DNA from: DASREM01 sp035652095
GTDB taxonomy: Bacteria; Acidobacteriota; Terriglobia; Terriglobales; Acidobacteriaceae
Direction of reading: 5' to 3'
Assembly: GCA_035652095.1 (NCBI GenBank)
Contig: DASREM010000039.1
Location: 1 to 27,733, forward strand
DNA: 27,733 nucleotides
The notes beneath the pieces are model-generated. The model was not told the origin of the DNA, made no database searches, and was given only the letters and a program-made list of their open reading frames with translations. Position 1 is the stretch's first letter; every line of letters begins with the position of its first letter. The translations under genes and the position numbers were made by a program. This document shows positions 1 through 7,035 of this stretch, one piece after another.

Positions 1-60
1 CAGTTCGGCTTGCTTTAACACTCCTACGATCTGCTCCACAGAAAAGCGCTTCCTCTTCAC
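1..60 (-). CDS. IS3-family transposase OrfA, N-terminal fragment (runs off the left edge)
   Basis: Read on the minus strand from a GTG at 60-58, the first 20 codons begin MKRKRFSVEQIV and continue with GVLKQAEL. This is the characteristic start of the small helix-turn-helix protein (OrfA) of IS3-family transposases, which binds the element's ends and is usually joined to the catalytic OrfB by a -1 frameshift. A strong Shine-Dalgarno (GGAAGGGGG) lies about 7 bases upstream of the GTG and supports this start. Only the N-terminus is visible; the rest lies left of the window, so I cannot tell whether the element is intact. The family call rests on N-terminal similarity from memory; the subgroup is not assigned. 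Confidence 0.72.
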   Translation of the reverse strand, partial: MKRKRFSVEQIVGVLKQAEL

Positions 61-139
61 GGCAAATCCCCCTTCCTTCGTTGGTTGATTTTGCCGGAAA
101 CTAACCTTCAATGTGTCTCAGAAAATGGGGAGCCGATCA
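1..139 (-). mobile_element. End of an IS3-family insertion sequence
   Basis: The transposase start is followed outward by about 80 bases of non-coding DNA. On the minus strand this contains TGATCGGCTCCCC followed by a GACA a dozen bases further in, which resembles IS3-type terminal repeats beginning with 5'-TG. I place the outer end at 139, where the plus strand reads ...CCGATCA. The other terminal repeat is outside the window, so neither the inverted-repeat match nor the 3-4 bp target duplication can be checked. The exact boundary is inferred. Confidence 0.55.
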
Positions 140-251
140 AATGCGACCCCTTTGGTACCATCAACCTCGACCCGCGAAGGGCCGGAGCGAGCCAGGCCGA
201 CCGCACAGGATCCTGTGATGAAAGTCACTGAGGGAGCGGGGGCGCGCCTGC

Positions 252-288
252 CATGATGAAAATGAAATTGAATTTCATTTTCATGATG
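252..288. promoter_or_regulatory. 37-bp near-perfect palindrome, candidate Fur-type operator
   Basis: Arms 256-269 (ATGAAAATGAAATT) and 271-284 are perfect reverse complements around a single G at 270. The symmetry continues outward to 252 and 288 with one mismatch. The core TGAAATT-G-AATTTCA has the 7-1-7 layout and AT-rich hexamer periodicity of Fur boxes. It ends exactly where the Shine-Dalgarno (GGGAGG, 288-293) of the gene at 299 begins. A bound repressor could block transcription; alternatively the same bases could fold in the mRNA as a hairpin next to the ribosome site. The regulator's identity is inferred from the motif shape only. Confidence 0.5.
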
Positions 289-298
289 GGAGGCCGCG

Positions 299-1189
299 AT
301 GAGAGCTGCCGCGACTGTCATCTTCCTCTGTATCACGCTGAACTTGTCCTTGAATGCCAGCGATTCGACCATACCCACCGGTTCGACATCGGCTGAGAGT
401 GGCTCGGTCGATGCCGGTCGCGCGCTTCCGGCCTCGCCAATCCAGGACAACAGCTTCCTCATCGAAGAGGCGTATAACCAGGAGGATGGCGTCGTTCAAC
501 ACATCAGTTTCATCCAGCGATCGCTGGTCTCCGGCGACTGGGTATACACACTCACCGATGAATGGCCTGCGCGCAGTCTCAAGCACCAGTTGAGTGTGAC
601 GATGTCGGCCGTGCATTCGAGCGCCGAGACCAGTTCCGGATTCGGCTACGGCGACACCGCCCTGAACTACCGCTATCAGCTAGTGGGCAACGGAGAAACA
701 AAGCTGGCCATCGCACCGCGATTCACGGTTCTTCTGCCGACCGGAGATTTCAGACGGGGTCGTGGAACCGGAGGCGCTGGCATTCAAACTAACCTTCCCT
801 TCAGCCTGCAGCACAGCCGGTGGCTTGTCACACATTGGAACGCGGGGCTCACCTGGGTGCCAAATGCCCGGAATGGTTCAGGGGAACAGGCCGGCCTATT
901 GAACCTAAACCTAGGGGGATCGATTGTATGGCTCTCATCGCAGCGGTTCAACGCGCTACTTGAGTCGCTTTGGACCTCGACCGAAAACGTGTCCGGCCCC
1001 AGCCGGACCGACCGGCGACAAGACCTTTATCTCAGTCCTGGAATACGATGGGCGCACAACTTTCGAAGCGGGTTGCAGATCGTGCCTGGGATCGCCGTTC
1101 CGATTGGCGTCGGGCCGAGTTCCGGACAACGAGGAGTGATTTTTTACTTAAGTTTTGAGCATCCTTGGAGGATTGCCCATTCGCGCTAA
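299..1189 (+). CDS. Predicted outer-membrane beta-barrel protein (MetA-pathway/transporter-like)
   Basis: This 296-residue protein starts with a signal peptide (residues 1-20, hydrophobic VIFLCITLNLSL). It continues with alternating amphipathic strands typical of an outer-membrane barrel: GYGDTALNYRYQLV near residue 115, then IAPRFTVLLPTGDF, YLSPGIRWAHNF, and a C-terminal strand IFYLSFEHPW. The GxGDTxLNYRY...LPTG pattern resembles the 'transporter / MetA-pathway of phenol degradation' family (Phenol_MetA_deg), whose transported substrate is generally unknown. The ATG has a good Shine-Dalgarno (GGGAGG, 6 bases upstream). The palindrome directly upstream suggests metal-responsive control. The gene stands alone between an IS end and a nuclease gene, so no operon partner indicates a substrate. 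Confidence 0.72.
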   Translation: MRAAATVIFLCITLNLSLNASDSTIPTGSTSAESGSVDAGRALPASPIQDNSFLIEEAYNQEDGVVQHISFIQRSLVSGDWVYTLTDEWPARSLKHQLSVTMSAVHSSAETSSGFGYGDTALNYRYQLVGNGETKLAIAPRFTVLLPTGDFRRGRGTGGAGIQTNLPFSLQHSRWLVTHWNAGLTWVPNARNGSGEQAGLLNLNLGGSIVWLSSQRFNALLESLWTSTENVSGPSRTDRRQDLYLSPGIRWAHNFRSGLQIVPGIAVPIGVGPSSGQRGVIFYLSFEHPWRIAHSR

Positions 1190-1316
1190 CGCCATCGCGG
1201 CTTCGAAGGCTGGGCGCCAGAATTCATCTCCCGATGAGCAGGCCCGGCGCGATGACAGCGTCGAGCCGCATGCTTTCTCGTGCAGGGCGTAGGCGCTCGA
1301 TCCCCGCAATTCGGCA

Positions 1317-1847
1317 CTAGGTATTTTTATTCAGGCAACTGCGCATAAAGGCAAACGAAGCCCGCATCCTGGTCGCGGCGGGGCCCTCGGTACTCTGCGG
1401 CGTCTCCGGTTCTTCCTCGTCACATGCGGCCGCTTGCCGCAACAGACGCCAAGCCTCGCGATACTGTTCATATTTTCCGTGGGGACTGGACAAACAAATG
1501 GTCTGCTGGCCGCGAATCAGTTTGGCGGGCACGATATACCACGCGTCGTCCGGGATGACATAGGCCGCAAGGAAATCGAACGCGCCCGCGCGGTAGCTCT
1601 TGTTGTTGCTCCTGACCGAGCAGGCATATCCTGGGCCGTCCTTCATCCTTGCCATGGTGCACTTCACCTGCACGCCGACAAACTTTCCCGGACGCCCCAC
1701 GACGCAATCAAAGGAATCGGACTCGCCGAGCGGCTTGCTCACCGGAAGGCCGTTCTCCGCCGCGCGCGCCATAAACACCGACTCCGCCCACTCTCCGCGG
1801 CGCTTGCTGTCTTTGATGATCTTTGCTGGGCGCTTCGTTCGCTTCAT
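1317..1847 (-). CDS. Orphan PD-(D/E)XK nuclease-family protein
   Basis: This protein has 176 residues from the ATG at 1847. The N-terminal half shows the endonuclease-fold pattern of the group I intron endonuclease-like family (PDDEXK_5 type): RRGEWAESVFMARAAENGL with acidic residues E19 and E22, DSFDCVVG with D47, then VGVQVKCT with Q60 and K62 forming the QxK half of the metal site. It continues with FDFLAAYVIPDDAWYIVPA, typical of the family, and ends in a polar, Glu/Pro-rich tail. The reading frame stays open to 1985, but the family normally begins at about this Met, and the DNA just upstream is a hairpin cluster, so I chose 1847. No strong ribosome site is visible. No methyltransferase or intron is adjacent, so it is not an evident restriction or homing unit. 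Its biological substrate is unknown. Confidence 0.72.
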   Translation of the reverse strand: MKRTKRPAKIIKDSKRRGEWAESVFMARAAENGLPVSKPLGESDSFDCVVGRPGKFVGVQVKCTMARMKDGPGYACSVRSNNKSYRAGAFDFLAAYVIPDDAWYIVPAKLIRGQQTICLSSPHGKYEQYREAWRLLRQAAACDEEEPETPQSTEGPAATRMRASFAFMRSCLNKNT

Positions 1848-1871
1848 GGATAACCCGGACCGCCGTGTGGC

Positions 1872-1910
1872 GACGGGCGCGCTCGCCCGTCCAGTCGAGC
1901 GCAGCTCGAC
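1872..1910. repeat. Two back-to-back perfect hairpins
   Basis: The first is 1872-1891: arms GACGGGCG and CGCCCGTC around a 4-base loop. The second is 1894-1910: arms GTCGAGC and GCTCGAC around a 3-base loop. Both are perfect and separated by 2 bases. Neither is followed by a T-run on either strand, so they do not look like intrinsic terminators. They lie just upstream of the nuclease start and could act in its 5' leader or be a remnant of a small palindromic repeat element. Confidence 0.6.
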
Positions 1911-2126
1911 AATCCTGACTCCAACTCTATCTTGCCGCCTCACCATAAGCTGTGATCTGTGAACATGAAGGCTGGAGGGGCGCACTGGCCGAGATACTCC
2001 CTATCGTGCGAACCAGGTACCAGCCACTGAAACGCAGGTCCCACGCCGTCCAGAGGCGATGCGAAAGCGTCGAAAGGGATCTCGCGGCCCACGCGAGCTA
2101 TCCTGGATCTAATTGGACGAGCGTAC

Positions 2127-2337
2127 CCCAGCGGCTGAAGCCCAAGCTTGGCGATCGTTGTACGGCACGAGTAGAACTTGTGCCCGTCCCGAAAACCTTC
2201 GCTGCCGGGCGTTAAACTTCGAACGGCGCGCGTAGAACTCTCGCCCTTCCCGAAAACTGGTACTCGCATGCAGGGGAAGGGCACGACTTCAGTCGTGCCA
2301 CTAAGGCGCAGTGGATGATCGGCTTTAGCCGCTGAGG
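2127..2337. repeat. REP/BIME-like palindromic repeat block
   Basis: CCCCAGCGGCTGAAGCC at 2127-2143 recurs inverted at 2321-2337 (minus strand CCTCAGCGGCTAAAGCC, 15 of 17 identical). Between them is a perfect 9-bp-stem hairpin at 2280-2299 (GGCACGACT-TC-AGTCGTGCC). There is also a 35-base direct repeat with about 28 matches, at 2162-2196 and 2223-2257, sharing GTAGAACT and TCCCGAAAAC. Each half carries its own mini-palindrome (GGCT-GA-AGCC; CGGCT-TT-AGCCG). This arrangement of inverted REP-like units resembles bacterial interspersed mosaic elements. No RAYT-type transposase lies in the window. Confidence 0.55.
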
Positions 2338-2351
2338 AATGCTGTTGCCCC

Positions 2352-2387
2352 GACCAGGACCTGCATCGCCACCTGGTCAGCTATACT
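2352..2387 (+). promoter_or_regulatory. Candidate promoter and overlapping inverted repeat for the S51 peptidase
   Basis: A -10-like TATACT lies at 2382-2387, 28 bases before the GTG start. The expected -35 area is weak but sits inside an inverted repeat, GACCAGG (2352-2358) and CCTGGTC (2372-2378), a plausible operator. No transcription start can be seen directly. Confidence 0.35.
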
Positions 2388-2414
2388 CTCCCGATCACTC
2401 TTGCGGAGGTTGCC

Positions 2415-3398
2415 GTGAATCGAATCCTGTTTCTCACCCTGTTACTCGCGCTCACGACTCCAAGCTTTGCAGCCAAGAAATACTCTTACTTCCGTGTGGG
2501 TAACGCGAACGATGTCACGACTGCGACCACTCCCGGCACCGTGCTCATGGGCGGCGGGACCGACGTGGATGCGGCCTTCCAGTGGATGTGCCAGCTTAGC
2601 GGCAACGGAGATTTCCTGGTCATTCGCGCCACCGGCACCGACGCCTACAATCCATATATTCAGCAGCTGTGTCCGGGAGAGAACTCGGTTGCAACCCTGA
2701 TTGTGCCGAACGCGTCGGCGGCAGCGGACCCGTTCGTGGTCTCAACCATTCAGAACGCGGAGGCGCTGTGGATTGCCGGCGGCGACCAGTCCGACTACAT
2801 CAAATTCTGGAAAGGGTCTCCTCTGAACAATGCGGTGAGTGCGCTGATTGCGCGCGGAGCTCCGATTGGAGGTACCAGCGCCGGCATGAATGTGCTGACC
2901 CAGTTCATCTACTCGGCGCTGGGGAGCCAGGGAGTTACTTCGAGCCAGGCGCTGGCCGATCCGTTCAACAGATACATCACGCTCGACCGGGATTTTGTGA
3001 GCATTGCCAGCGTGCAGGGCTTGATTGGCGATCCGCATTTTGTTACGCGCGACCGCATGGGGCGGGATCTCGCTTTCATGTGCCGGATTTATTTGAACGG
3101 GTGGTCGGGCGCGCCGCGCGCCATCTCGATCGACGAGAAGACTGCACTGCTGATCGACAAGTCCGGCATCGGAACCGTCGTGGGATCGAGCACGGTGTAC
3201 TTTATGCAGGCGGCGGGGGCCCCGCAGGTGTGCCAGAGTGGAGTGCCGCTGACCTATCAGAATATTTCCGTGTACCGGATCAATTCGAGCGGGACCTTTG
3301 ACCTGACGCACTGGACTGGTAAATCGGGAACTGCATACTCAGTCTCGGCGAATGTGGGCGTGCTGAGTTCGACGCAGGCGGGAGGGGGGATTTACTGA
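2415..3398 (+). CDS. Secreted peptidase S51 / cyanophycinase-like protein
   Basis: This 327-residue protein starts at a GTG 5 bases after GGAGGT (2405-2410). A clear signal peptide (residues 1-19, ILFLTLLLALTTPSFA) predicts export. The S51 fold is shown by LMGGGTDVDAAF (residues 44-55), IAGGDQSDYIKFW (120-132), the nucleophile elbow IGGTSAGMNVL with Ser155, and GDPHFVTRDRMGRDLAFM further on, which carries the family's His/Arg residues. Cyanophycinases cut the beta-Asp-Arg polymer cyanophycin; other S51 enzymes are dipeptidases or isoaspartyl-type peptidases. No cyanophycin synthetase is in the window, so the substrate is open. The family call is firm from the motifs; the exact substrate is inference. 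A C-terminal glycine-rich end (QAGGGIY) is normal length. Confidence 0.85.
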   Translation: MNRILFLTLLLALTTPSFAAKKYSYFRVGNANDVTTATTPGTVLMGGGTDVDAAFQWMCQLSGNGDFLVIRATGTDAYNPYIQQLCPGENSVATLIVPNASAAADPFVVSTIQNAEALWIAGGDQSDYIKFWKGSPLNNAVSALIARGAPIGGTSAGMNVLTQFIYSALGSQGVTSSQALADPFNRYITLDRDFVSIASVQGLIGDPHFVTRDRMGRDLAFMCRIYLNGWSGAPRAISIDEKTALLIDKSGIGTVVGSSTVYFMQAAGAPQVCQSGVPLTYQNISVYRINSSGTFDLTHWTGKSGTAYSVSANVGVLSSTQAGGGIY

Positions 3399-3517
3399 GA
3401 TCGGCGGCAGAGCGGAGCTTTCGCGCAATCACCTGCCGAGATCCGGTTTCACACCAGGTGCTCGAAGTCGCGTTGTGCCCGCCCTGCCGGGATGAAGTCG
3501 TAGGTCCATGGGGGTAA

Positions 3518-3549
3518 CCTTGGTGAGACTTCGTGTCCTTTGTGGTTGA
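3518..3549 (-). repeat. Dispersed repeat, copy A (CCACNAAGGNCACGAAG type)
   Basis: Read on the minus strand this is a 32-base element with ACAAAGGACACGAAGT at its centre. It matches the sequence at 9177-9208 at 27 of 32 positions. The two copies are in opposite orientation and both lie between genes. Similar 'aaggacacgaag' repeats are known to be scattered in several soil-bacterial genomes; function unknown. Confidence 0.5.
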
Positions 3550-3551
3550 AC

Positions 3552-3580
3552 AAAGAATAAGGGCGCGATCGTTCGCGCCC
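3552..3580 (-). terminator. Intrinsic terminator of the minus-strand membrane-protein gene
   Basis: A perfect 8-bp stem GGGCGCGA / TCGCGCCC (3561-3580) with a 4-base loop is followed on the minus strand by TTATTCTTT. It lies about 30 bases beyond the stop of the gene at 3611-4120. The stem is nearly identical to the one after rpoD at 5074-5093. Confidence 0.65.
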
Positions 3581-3610
3581 CGATTCTGCATGTAACTTCT
3601 CACTTCTGAC

Positions 3611-4120
3611 CTACAACACCAGCATCGCAACCATCGCCGCGAGCGTGAGCAATTCGATAGCGACGGCGCAGGACGTCATGCGCTTGGCGCGGGGGAAGCG
3701 TGCCAGCGCCCGGCTGATGGCCATCCCGACCAGCACCACCGGCGCGCACATCAGGCGATACTGGCAGACATAACCCAGCGGGTTACTGGACTGGCCCACC
3801 GCCGGAATGGCCAGCACTCCCAGGCAGAGCGGCGCGGTCACTCCGATGCCGAAGACCACCATGGAGTAAGTCGTATACAGTTCTTCCGACTTGCGCAGCA
3901 CCATCGCCAGCCAGAAGGTCGGCACGAGCAGAAGGCAGGCGATGAAAAGCGCGAGCATGGCGTCGCCCGCCGCGTACATGCCGCCCGCTGCCGCGGCGTC
4001 ATCCGGATGATAGAGATATTGCAGGTAGCGCTGAACGACCAGAATCGAAGCGAACGCCAGCACGAGGAAATACGCGGCCGCCACCAGCGTGAGTCCTCCG
4101 CGCAGCGAATCGGGCTTCAT
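3611..4120 (-). CDS. Small integral membrane protein, function unknown
   Basis: This 169-residue protein is strongly hydrophobic, with about five predicted transmembrane segments: near residues 10-30 (LTLVAAAYFLVLAFASILVV), 52-72, 84-106, 120-138 and 150-168. The loop between the first two segments is rich in Ala/Gly/Asp. I do not recognise a family and see no conserved catalytic motif. The ATG at 4120 lies only 6 bases after a -10-like TACAAT (minus strand, 4132-4127) with no Shine-Dalgarno, suggesting a leaderless transcript. The gene is flanked by its own terminator and is convergent with the S51 peptidase gene. Confidence 0.7.
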   Translation of the reverse strand: MKPDSLRGGLTLVAAAYFLVLAFASILVVQRYLQYLYHPDDAAAAGGMYAAGDAMLALFIACLLLVPTFWLAMVLRKSEELYTTYSMVVFGIGVTAPLCLGVLAIPAVGQSSNPLGYVCQYRLMCAPVVLVGMAISRALARFPRAKRMTSCAVAIELLTLAAMVAMLVL

Positions 4121-4126
4121 GCACGG

Positions 4127-4132
4127 ATTGTA
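4127..4132 (-). promoter_or_regulatory. -10 element placing the membrane-protein start at the mRNA 5' end
   Basis: TACAAT on the minus strand ends 6 bases before the ATG at 4120, so transcription would start at about the start codon. No clear -35 is seen. Confidence 0.35.
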
Positions 4133-4269
4133 ATCCCGAGCCCAACCCTGCAGAATCTGGCTGCATGGTTGCAGGTTACCGTCGTCACTAACTCACGCCG
4201 CCGGTTCGGGCCTACCATATCCAGAACCGAATTTCCTGCTTTTTCCAGATCACCTGCACAGGAGGCGTG

Positions 4270-5070
4270 ATGGCTACTCCGGCAATGGCGTATGGCGAGC
4301 GTCGCTTCGAAGCGGCGTACACAATGAGACTCCTGGCTGCGCTGGCCGTCCTGGGCGCGTTGGCGGGATTCTGGGCGGCCGCGTCCGAGGACCCGGCGGG
4401 CACGCCGCATGACACATTGAAGTGGGCCAGCATCCTGGCCATTGCTGCCCTGGCGGGGTTTTGGTTCGTCGCAGGGAAGTCGGCGCTGACCTTGAGCGAT
4501 GCGGGGGTGCGTCGGGAGTCCATGTTCGGGCGCCAGGAGATGGCGTGGTCGCAGATTGCGGAGACGCGCTACCGCGTGGTGCCGATCAATGTTTACGCAC
4601 ATTTCGGGCTGATCGGCATGCTACTCGCCATGTCGAGCAAGTCCGGCAAGTCCGGGCGGGCGCAACTCACGCTGGAGCTGATGAGCGCCGACGGAAAGAA
4701 GCTCAAAGTGACCTCGGCGTTTCGCAATGCCGACGAAGCGATCGGGATGATCCTGGAGCGAATTCTGCCTGCCAAGGTGCAGAGCGTGAAGGCGCGAGTA
4801 CAACGCGGGGAGACGGTGAGTTTTGGTCCGGTAGGGCTGTCGGCGACGGCGGTAAATTACAAAGGCAATTCCATTCCGGTTTCGCAGATCACGAGCGCCG
4901 AACTGAAAGCCAGCAACCTGCAGATCAAGCGGCAAGGGAAATGGATGAGCGCGGTGAGCGTGCGGTCTGACAAAGTGCCGGACGTGCTGGTATTTCTCGA
5001 AGTGCTGGAGTCGCTGGCGCCGCAAGTAAAAGCCAGTGGAGTGGATCCGCTGGCGCGCGTGCGCATGTAA
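4270..5070 (+). CDS. Membrane-anchored protein of unknown function
   Basis: The protein has 266 residues from the ATG at 4270, which sits 4 bases after AGGAGG (4260-4265). A GTG three bases earlier is too close to the ribosome site. Two hydrophobic helices near residues 18-36 and 49-66 form a membrane hairpin. A soluble part follows with two similar beta-rich sections, one around ALTLSDAGVRRESMFGRQEMAW and one around VSFGPVGLSATAVNYKG followed by NSIPVSQITSAEL. This 'setting-on-with-switch' layout resembles PH-like domains of bacterial membrane proteins (DUF6585-like), a weak guess. Nothing catalytic is evident. Its stop codon overlaps the A-run that serves as the U-tail of the rpoD terminator on the other strand. 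Confidence 0.7.
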   Translation: MATPAMAYGERRFEAAYTMRLLAALAVLGALAGFWAAASEDPAGTPHDTLKWASILAIAALAGFWFVAGKSALTLSDAGVRRESMFGRQEMAWSQIAETRYRVVPINVYAHFGLIGMLLAMSSKSGKSGRAQLTLELMSADGKKLKVTSAFRNADEAIGMILERILPAKVQSVKARVQRGETVSFGPVGLSATAVNYKGNSIPVSQITSAELKASNLQIKRQGKWMSAVSVRSDKVPDVLVFLEVLESLAPQVKASGVDPLARVRM

Positions 5071-5093
5071 AAAGGGCGCGATCGCTCGCGCCC
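5069..5093 (-). terminator. Intrinsic terminator after rpoD
   Basis: A perfect 8-bp stem GGGCGCGA / TCGCGCCC (5074-5093) with a 4-base loop is followed on the minus strand by TTTTT (5073-5069), about 30 bases after the rpoD stop. The T-run on the other strand includes the stop codon of the convergent gene. Confidence 0.75.
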
Positions 5094-5123
5094 TGTTCTG
5101 CATTCTGACTTGTTAATTCTGAC

Positions 5124-6815
<1,692 letters not shown>

Positions 6816-6913
6816 GACGGATTATCCTCAATCGTCCTTTCTGAGTGGACCTTCAAACCTGGTTGAACGGTGGGAACGGGAGTGGCGAAGCAACAACCGG
6901 CACAAACCCACAG

Positions 6914-6922
6914 ATTTTAGCA
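6914..6922 (-). promoter_or_regulatory. Extended -10 promoter for rpoD
   Basis: The minus strand reads TGCTAAAAT, an extended -10 (TGn plus TAAAAT). It predicts a start near 6907 and a leader of about 90 bases before the TTG. The -35 is poor, as expected for extended -10 promoters. The identical 9-mer lies upstream of tdh. Confidence 0.45.
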
Positions 6923-7035
6923 CGAAAGTTCAGGTGCCGATATCGGTAATTTTGCCGATTTACACGACGGCCGCTCTATGTTCCTGCCCGCTAATGATTT
7001 AGATGGCAAACCACTCTGTTTAGTTTCAGGGTTCG

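Larger units (their letters stand above)
1848..2351. other. Gene-free stretch rich in short repeats
   Basis: No convincing gene is present between the nuclease and the S51 peptidase. Besides the hairpins at 1872-1910, the stretch holds a REP-like block from 2127 to 2337 and a diverged direct repeat (2161-2197 and 2222-2259). Open frames here have no ribosome site and no recognisable product. Confidence 0.6.
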
